Below, piece by piece: positions 1 through 8,672 of a stretch of 13,264 nt of DNA. Numbering within the stretch: position 1 is the stretch's first letter; every line of letters starts with the position of its first letter. The notes under the pieces were generated by a model. That model did not search any database and had not been told where the DNA came from. It was given only the letters and a program-made list of their open reading frames with translations. The translations under genes were made by a program, and so were the position numbers. This stretch comes from Schleiferiaceae bacterium (GTDB taxonomy: Bacteria; Bacteroidota; Bacteroidia; Flavobacteriales; Schleiferiaceae), in NCBI GenBank assembly GCA_030831045.1, contig JAURMB010000102.1:1-13264 (forward strand), in the 5' to 3' direction.

Positions 1-125
1 AAGCTATGGACGCCATCGCACGTCAGCCGGAAGCTTCGGGCAAGATCCAAACCGCCATGCTGATTTCTGCAGCCTTTATCGAGGGTGTGGGTCTCTTTGG
101 CGTCGTGGTTTCGCTCCTTAAGTAA
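1..125 (+). CDS. atpE: ATP synthase F0 subunit c, 3' end only
   Basis: This is the C-terminal part of the proteolipid c subunit, which forms the membrane rotor ring of F-type ATP synthase and carries ions across the membrane. The readable frame starts at base 3 (AMDAIARQPEA...) and ends with TAA at 123-125; the N-terminal helix and the start lie outside the window. Visible are the polar loop (ARQPEA) and the second membrane helix, with the ion-binding carboxylate as Glu in AAFIEGVGLFG. It is followed by atpF, as in the usual B-E-F-H-A-G order. The gap to atpF is 81 bases, much larger than the other gaps in this operon, and holds a strong stem-loop. Identification is secure from the helix 2 motif and the neighbours. 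Confidence 0.95.
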   Translation, partial: AMDAIARQPEASGKIQTAMLISAAFIEGVGLFGVVVSLLK

Positions 126-139
126 TCGTCTACGCGGTC

Positions 140-173
140 GAAGTTCAGCGCCTGTTCGCGGGTGCTGGACTTT
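140..173 (+). promoter_or_regulatory. Stem-loop between atpE and atpF (likely RNA processing or stability element)
   Basis: The arms at 140-154 and 159-173 pair over 15 consecutive base pairs, four of them G-U, around a TTCG loop (155-158). No T-run follows (the next bases are CGGCCGTG), so it does not look like an intrinsic terminator. It begins 14 bases after the atpE stop and ends 33 bases before atpF. The c subunit is needed in many more copies per complex than b, and a 3' stem-loop that protects or separates the upstream message would help achieve that. The structure is seen in the sequence; the role is inference. Confidence 0.6.
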
Positions 174-206
174 CGGCCGTGATACGAACTTCAAACCTAT
201 AAACGC

Positions 207-701
207 ATGGATTTAGTTACTCCGGGCTTAGGCCTAATTGTTTGGACGACACTGGTCTTCCTCATTTTGGTGTTCTTGCTAGGCAAGTTCGCTTGGAAAC
301 CTATTTTGAATGCGGTGCAATCCCGCGAGGAAGCCATTGATCAAGCGCTCAAGCAGGCCGAGTCCGCGCGCGCCGAAATGGGCAAACTTCAGGCCTCCAA
401 CGAGCAGCTGCTCAAGGAAGCCCGCGAGGAGCGCGAGGCCATCGTCAAAGAAGGCCGCGCCATGCGCGATGCCATGATTGCCGAGGCCAAAGATGCTGCC
501 TCGAGCGAAGCGGCTAAAATTCTCGAGTCCGCCCGCACCCAAATTCACCAAGAGAAGATGGCGGCGGTAACGGAACTCAAAAACCAGGTCGCCCAGCTTG
601 CGGTCGACATGGCTGAAAAGATTTTGCGTACCGAGCTTGCGCAGCCCGAAGTGGCCAAGGCAAACATCGATCGCGACATTAAAGACCTCAATCTGAATTA
701 A
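207..701 (+). CDS. atpF: ATP synthase F0 subunit b
   Basis: The b subunit forms the peripheral stalk that holds F1 still against the rotor. The 164-residue product has one N-terminal membrane helix (about residues 7-28, LGLIVWTTLVFLILVFLLG) and then the family motif around VQSREEAIDQAL. The rest is a long charged helix rich in Ala, Glu, Lys and Arg, as expected for the right-handed coiled-coil stalk. Its length is normal for a bacterial b subunit. The start at 207 (MDLVTPGLGL) gives the usual short periplasmic tail; no Shine-Dalgarno sequence is visible, as is common in Bacteroidota. Only one b gene is present, with no b' duplicate. The next gene, atpH, begins one base after its stop, so the two are almost certainly translated from the same message. 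Confidence 0.97.
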   Translation: MDLVTPGLGLIVWTTLVFLILVFLLGKFAWKPILNAVQSREEAIDQALKQAESARAEMGKLQASNEQLLKEAREEREAIVKEGRAMRDAMIAEAKDAASSEAAKILESARTQIHQEKMAAVTELKNQVAQLAVDMAEKILRTELAQPEVAKANIDRDIKDLNLN

Positions 702-702
702 G

Positions 703-1251
703 ATGAGTCGTTCTTCACACCGCTACGCCAAAGCCCTACTCGACCTTTCTGAGGAGAAGTCGGTTTCGGCTGGCGTGGCATCGGACATGTCGGCCCTCCG
801 CGAGGCGCTGGCCTCGAGCCGGGAACTGCAGGTGTTCTTGGCCAGCCCGGTGGTGAAGCCCTTTCAAAAGAAAAACGTGCTGGCCCAGGTGTTCAGCGGG
901 TTGAGCGAGCTCACGCGCCACTTTGTCGACTTGGTTGTGGACCACGGTCGCGAGGCCAACCTAAGCGCTATTGCGGCAAGCTACCTTGAGTCGTACCGCC
1001 GCCGCCAAGGCACGGTCTCGGCCACGGTCACCTCAGCGGTAGCCCTCTCAGATGCCCAGCGGGCCCAAATCGAATCGGCGATCAAGGCTTCAGGAGCCAA
1101 GTCGGTCGAGCTTCGCGAAGAAGTGAATCCTGACCTCATCGGGGGCCTCGTGGTCCGCGTGGGCGACAAGCAAATCGACACGAGCATCGCGCAAACGCTG
1201 CGCAACTTGGACCGCTCGTTCCAAAAGAACTTATACATCGCTGATTTCTAA
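703..1251 (+). CDS. atpH: ATP synthase F1 subunit delta
   Basis: Delta (the OSCP homologue) joins the top of the alpha/beta hexamer to the b stalk. The 182-residue protein begins with the family pattern [13 protein letters not shown] in its N-terminal helical domain. It ends with the conserved C-terminal signature [18 protein letters not shown] followed by a final helix (TLRNLDRSF). Its length is typical. It starts one base after the atpF stop (TAA-G-ATG) and lies 11 bases ahead of atpA, so it sits inside a tightly packed operon. It shows no truncation and no missing region. The identity is clear from both termini and from gene order. Confidence 0.96.
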   Translation: MSRSSHRYAKALLDLSEEKSVSAGVASDMSALREALASSRELQVFLASPVVKPFQKKNVLAQVFSGLSELTRHFVDLVVDHGREANLSAIAASYLESYRRRQGTVSATVTSAVALSDAQRAQIESAIKASGAKSVELREEVNPDLIGGLVVRVGDKQIDTSIAQTLRNLDRSFQKNLYIADF

Positions 1252-1262
1252 TTAATCGAACC

Positions 1263-2843
<1,581 letters not shown>

Positions 2844-2857
2844 GTTTGCGCTAGACC

Positions 2858-3712
2858 ATGGCAAACCTCAAGGAACTCCGCAACCGCATTTCGTCGGTAT
2901 CGAGCACGATGCAGATCACGTCGGCCATGAAAATGGTTTCGGCGGCGAAGCTGAAGCGGTCGCAAGATGCTATCGTGCAAATGCGGCCCTATGCGGAAAA
3001 ATTGGGCGTCCTCATGGCCAACGTGAGCGCGACCCTCGACGCCTCTGAGAATCCGTTTGCCGTTCAGCGCCCGCTGCGCCGCGTGCTCCTGATTCCGGTC
3101 ACGGCCAACCGCGGTCTGTGCGGAGCGTTTAATTCTTCGGTGCTCAAGCGGACCAAGGCCGTTTCAGAGGCCCTGGAGGCGAGTGGCGTTTCGGTAGACC
3201 TCTTTGCCCTGGGCAAGAAGGGCCGAGACCAGCTGCGCAAGCTCGAGAACTTGACGGGCAGCGACATCGACTCGGTGGCCAACGTGACGTTTGAGGCGGC
3301 TCGCTCGCTCGCTGACGACGCCATGGCTCAATTTGCCGACGGAACCTACGACCAAGTGATTTTGGTTTACAATCAGTTCAAAAACGCCGCCGTTCAGGTG
3401 GTGCGCGACGAAGTGGTTCTGCCGATTCCGCAGCCATCGGAAACGCCGTCAAGTGATTACTTGTTTGAGCCGAATAAGGCGGACTTGCTGAACAGCTTGA
3501 TTCCGACCCACATTCACATGCAGTTCTTTAAGGCACTGCTGGACTCGCAGGCCTCGGAGCACGGTTCGCGCATGACGGCCATGCACAAGGCTACCGATAA
3601 CGCCAAGGGAATGCGCGACGGCCTCAAGCTGGCGTACAACAAGGCCCGTCAGGCGGCGATCACCAACGAGATTTTGGAAATTGTAGGCGGAGCCGAGGCC
3701 CTCAACGGTTAA
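2858..3712 (+). CDS. atpG: ATP synthase F1 subunit gamma
   Basis: Gamma is the central shaft that turns inside the alpha/beta hexamer and couples the c-ring to catalysis. The 284-residue product has the family's N-terminal helix (MANLKELRNRISSVSSTMQ, then ITSAMKMVSAAKL). It also has the conserved C-terminal helix region (SRMTAMHKATDNAKGMRDGL, then LAYNKARQAAITNEILEIVGG). These two ends form the coiled coil of the shaft, and the middle forms the globular part (VLLIPVTANRGLCGAFN is a family motif). The length is normal. It is the last gene of this ATP synthase cluster: an intrinsic terminator starts 25 bases after the stop codon. Confidence 0.98.
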   Translation: MANLKELRNRISSVSSTMQITSAMKMVSAAKLKRSQDAIVQMRPYAEKLGVLMANVSATLDASENPFAVQRPLRRVLLIPVTANRGLCGAFNSSVLKRTKAVSEALEASGVSVDLFALGKKGRDQLRKLENLTGSDIDSVANVTFEAARSLADDAMAQFADGTYDQVILVYNQFKNAAVQVVRDEVVLPIPQPSETPSSDYLFEPNKADLLNSLIPTHIHMQFFKALLDSQASEHGSRMTAMHKATDNAKGMRDGLKLAYNKARQAAITNEILEIVGGAEALNG

Positions 3713-3736
3713 CCTCCCCTGCGGTTTTGTTTTTTT

Positions 3737-3763
3737 CAGGCTCCTTCGGGAGCCTGTTTTTTT
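3737..3763 (+). terminator. Rho-independent terminator of the atp operon
   Basis: A perfect 8-bp stem (CAGGCTCC at 3737-3744, GGAGCCTG at 3749-3756) is closed by a C(TTCG)G tetraloop, among the most stable RNA loops, and is followed by seven Ts (3757-3763). It sits 25 bases after atpG. The bases before the stem are also T-rich, so read from the other strand the hairpin is followed by As; it works only for + strand transcripts. Confidence 0.93.
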
Positions 3764-3794
3764 GGCGGCCGGCGGTATTAGCCGCGACGGGTTT

Positions 3795-3802
3795 TATCTT
3801 GG
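3795..3802 (+). promoter_or_regulatory. Possible -7 promoter element for the metalloprotease gene
   Basis: TATCTTGG differs from the Bacteroidota -7 consensus TAnnTTTG at one position. It ends four bases before the ATG at 3807, so transcription would begin at or next to the start codon (leaderless). No TTG is seen at the usual 17-23 base distance upstream. Because the preceding terminator separates this gene from the atp operon, some promoter is expected in this short interval. Confidence 0.45.
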
Positions 3803-3806
3803 TCGG

Positions 3807-6398
3807 ATGAACGCACTGCTCCGCTCCGCTTTAGTGGCCGCCGCCCTGCTGGCCGCCACCCAACCGTCTGAGGCCCAATCTAAAGGGTCATCTAAAAAGG
3901 CCAAAGGCGCGACTGCGGCCGCTTCGCCGGCCGCTCCGACCGACAAAAAGGTAACGATCGCCTCGAAACTCAAAAACTCGGTCGCCTACGACGGCTTGAT
4001 GAAGGTCTACCAAGACACTACCGACGGCAAACTCTACCTGAAGCTTTCGGCGGACCAATTCAACCGCGAATTCATCTACTGGAGCTATGCCGAGAACGGC
4101 GTGGCGTCTGTTGGATTTAACCGCGGCTCGTTTCGCGCCAACGAAGTGTTCAGCATTCGCCGCTACCTCGACCAGGTTCAGTTTGAAATACAAAATACCG
4201 CCTACTACTTTGATCCAGCGACCGCGCTGAGCAAATCGGCCGAGGCCAACATCAGCCCGGCAGTGCTCTTGAGTGAAAAAATACTCGCCGAAGACCGCGC
4301 CAAAGGCGAGGTACTGATCGACGCCACCGGCCTCTTCTTGGGCGAAGCCCTGGACCGCGTGAAGGCGCCGTCTACCCCGGGCAGCCGCGAGTTTGGCCTG
4401 GGCACCTTGAGCAAGACCAAGTCGCGCCTGACCAAGGTGCGTTCCTACCCTGAAAACACTGACGTGGTTGTGGACCTCGTGTACGACAACCCCAACGGAG
4501 TAGGGGGCGGTCCCGACGTAACCGATTCGCGCTACGTAACCGTGCGCCTGCAGCACAGCATTTTGGCGATGCCGGCTTCGGATTATGCTCCGCGCCGCGA
4601 CGATCCGCGCGTTGGCTACTTCGGCCAGCAAATCAACGACATGACAAGCCCGGCCGCGGCCAACTACCGCGACGTCATCAACCGCTGGAAGCTTGTCAAG
4701 AAAAACCCCGACGAGCCCCTTAGCGAGCCCGTTGAGCCCATTACGTGGTGGATCGAGAACACGACGCCGCTGGAGTTCCGCGACGTCATTCAGCGCGCTG
4801 GCGAGGCGTGGAACGAGGCCTTTGAAAAAGCCGGATTCAAAAACGCCATCGCGGTCAAGGTGCAGCCCGACGACGCCGGCTGGGATGCCGGCGACATTCG
4901 CTACAACGTGCTGCGCTGGACCTCGAGCCCATTCCCCCCCTTCGGCGGATACGGACCCAGCTTCACCAACCCGCGCACCGGCCAGATTCTCGGCGCCGAC
5001 ATCATGTTTGAGTACGTGTTTGTGGCCAACCGCCTCAAGCAGGCCGCGCTGTACAACAACCTCGGTTTGGTGGACGCCCTGGCCGAGGAACCCGAGCACG
5101 ACGGCGACCACGCCGCGTGCCGTGCGGGCCACTACCTGCAGCAGTCCGCGCTCTTTGGCATGCAAGCCCTGGCCGCTTCGGGCGCCAGCGAAGCGCAGAA
5201 AAAGCGCTACCTCGAGGAATCGCTGTACTACCTCGTGCTGCACGAAATGGGCCACACGTTTGGCCTCAACCACAACATGAAGGCGTCGCAGCTGCACCTT
5301 CCGAAGGACATTCACAACCGCGCGCTGACCGAGCAAGTGGGCCTAGTGGGGTCGGTCATGGACTACCCCGCGGTGAACGTGAGCCTCGACCCGAGCAAGC
5401 AGGGGCAGTACTTCACCACCAAGCCCGGTCCTTACGACCTCTGGGCGATTGAGTACGGCTACAGCACCGGCCACGCCGACGCCGATGCCGAAGAGGCGCG
5501 CTTGAACGAAATCTTGGCGCGCAGCACCGAGCCCGCGCTCACGTTTGGCAACGACGCCGACGACATGCGCTCGCCGGGCAAGGCCATTGATCCGCGCGTG
5601 AACGTCAACGACATGTCGGGCGACGCCATTGCCTACGGGGTGGAGCGCATGCAGCTCGTCAATAAGCTCTACGGAACTTTGCTGAGCAACTACCGCAACG
5701 ACGGCCAGAGCTACCAGGAGCTGGTGCAGGCCTACGCCATTTTGGGCGGAGAAGTGAACAATGCGGCGGCGGCCATCAGCCGCTACATCGGCGGGGTGTA
5801 CGTCGAGCGCGGATTCCCCGGCCAGCCGGGCGCCAAGGATCCGTTTACGCCGGCTTCGCTCGCGGACCAAAAGCGCGCGATGAACGCCCTAAAAACCTAT
5901 GTGTTTGCGCCTACGGCCTTTGATGCTGCAGCCCCGGTGTGGAAGTACCTGCAGCAGCAGCGCCGCGGCTTTGGGTTCTTTAGCCAAACCGAAGACCCGA
6001 AGGTGCACGACCGCAGCCTGGCGATTCAGCGCAACGTGCTGGCGCACGTGCTGCACCCGGCGGTGATGAAGCGCCTTACCGACAGCAAGCTCTACGGCAA
6101 CCAGTACAGCGTGGCCGCGATGACCGCGGACCTTACCGACGCGCTGTTTGCGGCCGATTGGACCACGTCGGTAAACGGGTTCCGCCAAAATGCGCAGCTG
6201 GAGTACGTAGATCGCCTCCTGGACATTGCGGGCCTGTCCGAAAAGCCGGCATCGGGCTACGACCGGCCGTCGCAGTCGGCGGCACTGGCGCAAATTCAGC
6301 GAATCCGCCAGCAGGTCCGCCTCAATCCAGGCACCGATGCCGAAACGAAGGCGCACCGCGCGCATTTGGCCCTAAAATTGGATAAGGCGCTGGACTAA
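3807..6398 (+). CDS. Secreted zinc-dependent metalloprotease, DUF5117/DUF5118/DUF4953 type
   Basis: A large exported putative peptidase of 863 residues. The N-terminus has a signal peptide (MNALLRSALVAAALLAATQ, cleavage near SEAQS) and then a low-complexity Lys/Ala/Pro-rich linker. Residues of roughly 45-95 match the DUF5118 style (YDGLMKVYQDTTDGKLYLKL), followed by a DUF5117-like region. The catalytic part has the extended metzincin motif HEMGHTFGLNH: His479, Glu480, His483 and His489, three zinc ligands plus the general base. A Met-turn follows in SVMDYP (Met518). All catalytic residues are present, so it should be active; its substrate is unknown. The ATG at 3807 is chosen because it gives a clean signal peptide and lies after the terminator. 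A TTG at 3762 in the same frame would start inside the terminator T-run. A histidine kinase gene follows 13 bases later, probably co-transcribed. Confidence 0.9.
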   Translation: MNALLRSALVAAALLAATQPSEAQSKGSSKKAKGATAAASPAAPTDKKVTIASKLKNSVAYDGLMKVYQDTTDGKLYLKLSADQFNREFIYWSYAENGVASVGFNRGSFRANEVFSIRRYLDQVQFEIQNTAYYFDPATALSKSAEANISPAVLLSEKILAEDRAKGEVLIDATGLFLGEALDRVKAPSTPGSREFGLGTLSKTKSRLTKVRSYPENTDVVVDLVYDNPNGVGGGPDVTDSRYVTVRLQHSILAMPASDYAPRRDDPRVGYFGQQINDMTSPAAANYRDVINRWKLVKKNPDEPLSEPVEPITWWIENTTPLEFRDVIQRAGEAWNEAFEKAGFKNAIAVKVQPDDAGWDAGDIRYNVLRWTSSPFPPFGGYGPSFTNPRTGQILGADIMFEYVFVANRLKQAALYNNLGLVDALAEEPEHDGDHAACRAGHYLQQSALFGMQALAASGASEAQKKRYLEESLYYLVLHEMGHTFGLNHNMKASQLHLPKDIHNRALTEQVGLVGSVMDYPAVNVSLDPSKQGQYFTTKPGPYDLWAIEYGYSTGHADADAEEARLNEILARSTEPALTFGNDADDMRSPGKAIDPRVNVNDMSGDAIAYGVERMQLVNKLYGTLLSNYRNDGQSYQELVQAYAILGGEVNNAAAAISRYIGGVYVERGFPGQPGAKDPFTPASLADQKRAMNALKTYVFAPTAFDAAAPVWKYLQQQRRGFGFFSQTEDPKVHDRSLAIQRNVLAHVLHPAVMKRLTDSKLYGNQYSVAAMTADLTDALFAADWTTSVNGFRQNAQLEYVDRLLDIAGLSEKPASGYDRPSQSAALAQIQRIRQQVRLNPGTDAETKAHRAHLALKLDKALD

Positions 6399-6411
6399 AG
6401 CCTAGCACCTC

Positions 6412-7836
6412 ATGAGACTGACCCTCCGCGCCCGAATCTTCATCGCCATGTTTATGCTGGTGGTGCTCGGATTTGGGGCCACCGGCGTGGTCAGTTTTTT
6501 GCATTTTAAGGCCGAAGAAGTGGAGTACCGCCGCGAGCGGTTGAAGCGCAAGGAGCAAGCGGTCGAGGCCCACGTGGCCCACGAGCTGCAGCGCGCGATT
6601 GGCAAAGACATCGACGAGGGAGACCTGATGCGGGTGCTCAACGAAGAACTCTGCTCCATTAGCCAAATTCACCAGATTGATGTGGCGCTGTACACCATGG
6701 GGGGAGAGCTACTTCTTTCTTCGAACATGGCGCTTTTGGATCAAGGGGTGCTTCCGCCGCGCTTGCCCGAGCTTGTGCACAGCCGTCGCAACCAAATTTT
6801 GAGCATATCGGATCCAAACAATTTGGAGTCTGAAATGCTCTTGTACACTGCGGAGATCGATGACGAAATGGGGTTGCCTATAGCGTTGATGGTGGTTCCC
6901 TACAACGGCAAGGTGGACCGGCCGATGGAGGACATGGCGTTTTATCGGGCGCTGGCGTGGCTGCACCTGGTGCTGTTTGTCGCGGCGACGTACTTCGCCT
7001 ACTTGCTGTCGCGGAGCATTACGCAAGGTCTTGAGGTGGTTGGAAACGCGATGAAGGGGAACCCCGAGGACGGCAGCAGCAATCCGCGGCCGGTGGCCTG
7101 GCGCTCCAAAGACGAGATTGGCCAGTTGGTCGAGTCCTACAACCGCATGGTGCACCAGACCGAAGAAAACGCCAAGACGCTGGCCAATGCCGAAAAAGAG
7201 CAAGCTTGGCGCGAAATGGCGCAGCAGGTGGCCCACGAGATCAAGAATCCGCTCACGCCGATGCGGTTGATGACCCAACTTCACGCGAGCCGGGCGGGGC
7301 AGCTGACCGCCGAAGAGGTCAAGGGCTTTGCGGAGGCGATGCTGGCACAAATCGACGCGATGGCGGCGGTGGCCGGCGACTTTAGCGAATTGGCGAAGAT
7401 TTCATCGGGGGTTCTGCGGCCGGTGGACCTTGGCCAGGTGCTGCGAAGGATTCAGTTGGCGTATCCCGGTCTGGATTTGGCGCTGCCCGCGGGCGAATGG
7501 ATGGTCAAAGGCACCGAAGACTCGCTCCTTCGCGTATTTAACAACTTGCTCAACAACGCGTTGGACGCGGTGGAACCGGGTATGCCGCCCGCATTGGCCG
7601 TTTCGGTGCGCGACGACGAAGGCTCGGTACTGGTTTCGGTGCGCGACAACGGTACGGGGATCGAACCTTCGCGGTGGGAGGCAATTTTTGCGCCGCACTT
7701 CACTACGAAATCAACGGGGAGCGGCCTTGGGCTCGCCATGGTCAAGTCGATTGTGGAGGGAATGGGCGGACGCATCTGGATCGAGGCGTCGTCAGCGCAG
7801 GGAACTGAGGTTATGCTTCGGGTTCCGCGCGCTTAA
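6412..7836 (+). CDS. Membrane sensor histidine kinase, NtrY-like
   Basis: A 474-residue two-component sensor. Membrane helix 1 (about residues 9-30) and helix 2 (about 179-199) enclose an extracytoplasmic sensor region of about 150 residues with no family I can name. A HAMP-like segment follows (DEIGQLVESYNRMV), then the dimerisation helix with phospho-acceptor His275 in AHEIKNPLTP. The H-box context (WREMAQQVAHEIKNPLTPMR) resembles NtrY-type kinases. The ATPase domain is complete: N-box Asn377/378/381/382, G1 DNGTGIE from Asp412, the F-box around APHFTTK, and G2 GSGLGL at 436-441. No response regulator lies nearby, so the partner must be elsewhere. Being 13 bases downstream of the secreted protease suggests one transcript and possibly linked roles, such as sensing envelope state. 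Its 3' end overlaps the opposing methyltransferase gene by 26 bases. Confidence 0.92.
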   Translation: MRLTLRARIFIAMFMLVVLGFGATGVVSFLHFKAEEVEYRRERLKRKEQAVEAHVAHELQRAIGKDIDEGDLMRVLNEELCSISQIHQIDVALYTMGGELLLSSNMALLDQGVLPPRLPELVHSRRNQILSISDPNNLESEMLLYTAEIDDEMGLPIALMVVPYNGKVDRPMEDMAFYRALAWLHLVLFVAATYFAYLLSRSITQGLEVVGNAMKGNPEDGSSNPRPVAWRSKDEIGQLVESYNRMVHQTEENAKTLANAEKEQAWREMAQQVAHEIKNPLTPMRLMTQLHASRAGQLTAEEVKGFAEAMLAQIDAMAAVAGDFSELAKISSGVLRPVDLGQVLRRIQLAYPGLDLALPAGEWMVKGTEDSLLRVFNNLLNNALDAVEPGMPPALAVSVRDDEGSVLVSVRDNGTGIEPSRWEAIFAPHFTTKSTGSGLGLAMVKSIVEGMGGRIWIEASSAQGTEVMLRVPRA

Positions 7837-8614
7837 TCACGAGAATTTGCTGGGTTCCCCCGAAGCGCTCGGCCCGCCGGGCGCAGGTGTAGCCGTGGGG
7901 GATTTGCTGGTTCCAGTCCGCTTCAGAAAAGTGGACGCTAACGTAGTCAGACGCGCTTAGCTGGTCCTCGAGCTCGGGTAGCGCCGACTCCTCGGTGAGG
8001 GCGTGGACCGACGTCTGGGGCGCAAAATCGTGTAGGGTTACGACCAAGGTTCCGCCGGGCCGCAAGGCCTGGGTCAGCAGCTGCAGTTCTGAAGCAGCGC
8101 GTTCGGGCCGAAGGTGGGTGAACACCGATCCTGCGACGATGAGGTCGACCGGCTGGCCGTTCCAGGGCTGGGCGCCCCAATGGGCCTGCTGAAAGGCAAC
8201 GGCCCCGCTCTTGGGGTCGTAGGCCCACCGCTGCGATTCCGGGAAGGCTTGGGGCAAAAAGCGCCCAACTCGGCCGTATCCGCAGCCGAAATCTAGGAGG
8301 GTTTTGGGGGCCGGGTTAACGCGCTTCAGCGTTTCGGCCAGCTCGCGCCCGGTGCCGAAGTACTCTTGGGCGGCCCGGTGCCAGCTTCCGCCCGAAACAC
8401 TTAAGGGGTAGCGAAACATGGCGTCGGCCCGATGGATGGCCGTTGAAATGCCGTGAAGCCCGTCGGGAATCCAGGGCAGCGCGAGCTCCTCGGGCAGGTG
8501 CTGCTGCTGCACCGCGGCCAGGGCGTCGACCCGGCGCCGCATGATGTCAAGGGCATCGCGGTTTTCACCGATGCCCGACTTGTTTTGAATCCAACGTTGA
8601 AGGCGCTTGAGCAC
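7811..8614 (-). CDS. Class I SAM-dependent methyltransferase
   Basis: The product probably has 267 residues. The SAM-binding motif I is LLDFGCGYGRVGRFLP (about residues 106-121), with later strands DLIVAGSVFTHL and the post-motif ALRPGGTLVVTLHDF. Together these define a Rossmann-fold methyltransferase of the type-11/12 kind. The acceptor cannot be named. An N-terminal region of about 100 residues, starting with basic and hydrophobic residues (LKRLQRWIQNKSG), precedes the fold. The start is uncertain. I favour GTG at 8614, because longer reading would cross the promoter region and the divergent gene's start, and the upstream residues look non-coding (Ser/Thr/Arg-rich). Its stop at 7811-7813 lies inside the kinase gene, giving a tail-to-tail overlap of 26 bases. 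It diverges from the hydratase gene at 8673. Confidence 0.83.
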   Translation of the reverse strand: MLKRLQRWIQNKSGIGENRDALDIMRRRVDALAAVQQQHLPEELALPWIPDGLHGISTAIHRADAMFRYPLSVSGGSWHRAAQEYFGTGRELAETLKRVNPAPKTLLDFGCGYGRVGRFLPQAFPESQRWAYDPKSGAVAFQQAHWGAQPWNGQPVDLIVAGSVFTHLRPERAASELQLLTQALRPGGTLVVTLHDFAPQTSVHALTEESALPELEDQLSASDYVSVHFSEADWNQQIPHGYTCARRAERFGGTQQILVIKRAEPEA

Positions 8615-8628
8615 AGAAGGTATCTTTG
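8597..8628 (+). promoter_or_regulatory. Promoter of the enoyl-CoA hydratase gene
   Basis: TATCTTTG at 8621-8628 matches the Bacteroidota -7 consensus TAnnTTTG exactly, and TTG at 8597-8599 lies 21 bases upstream, within the normal -33 spacing. Transcription would start near 8633 and give a leader of about 40 bases before the ATG at 8673. The -33 element lies inside the 5' end of the divergent methyltransferase gene. Confidence 0.75.
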
Positions 8629-8640
8629 GAACGGCCAAAG
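8624..8640. repeat. Inverted repeat CTTTGG-N5-CCAAAG within the divergent promoters
   Basis: CTTTGG (8624-8629) and CCAAAG (8635-8640) are perfect inverted copies around a 5-base spacer. The arms are parts of the two opposing -7 elements, which alone may explain the symmetry; it could also be an operator bound by a dimeric regulator. No regulator gene lies next to it. Confidence 0.55.
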
Positions 8641-8661
8641 TACGCCAACTCTCCAACCCAA
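8635..8661 (-). promoter_or_regulatory. Possible promoter of the methyltransferase gene
   Basis: On the - strand, TACTTTGG (8642 to 8635) differs from TAnnTTTG at one position. A TTG (8661 to 8659) lies 16 bases further upstream, just short of the usual spacing. Transcription would start near 8630, about 16 bases before the GTG at 8614. This supports the GTG start over longer reading frames. Confidence 0.4.
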
Positions 8662-8672
8662 CCCACCGCCGC

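Noticed and set aside
3762..3806. In-frame TTG start adding 15 residues to the metalloprotease
   Set aside because: It begins inside the terminator T-run, upstream of the probable -7 element, and would bury the signal peptide. The ATG at 3807 gives a standard signal peptide.
3888..5336. Long open frame on the - strand opposite the metalloprotease
   Set aside because: It is antisense to clearly conserved protease motifs, shows no family features, and is expected in GC-rich coding DNA. Similar long frames lie opposite atpA.
7815..7866. Perfect 8-base inverted repeat (GCTTCGGG / CCCGAAGC) across the convergent gene ends, as a bidirectional terminator
   Set aside because: The loop would be 36 bases and there is no T-run on either side. 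A repeat of this length at this distance is expected by chance several times in a window of this size.
8607..8672. In-frame TTG start adding 22 residues to the enoyl-CoA hydratase
   Set aside because: The exact TAnnTTTG element at 8621-8628 would fall inside the gene, and crotonase proteins normally start just before the first beta strand, as from the ATG at 8673.
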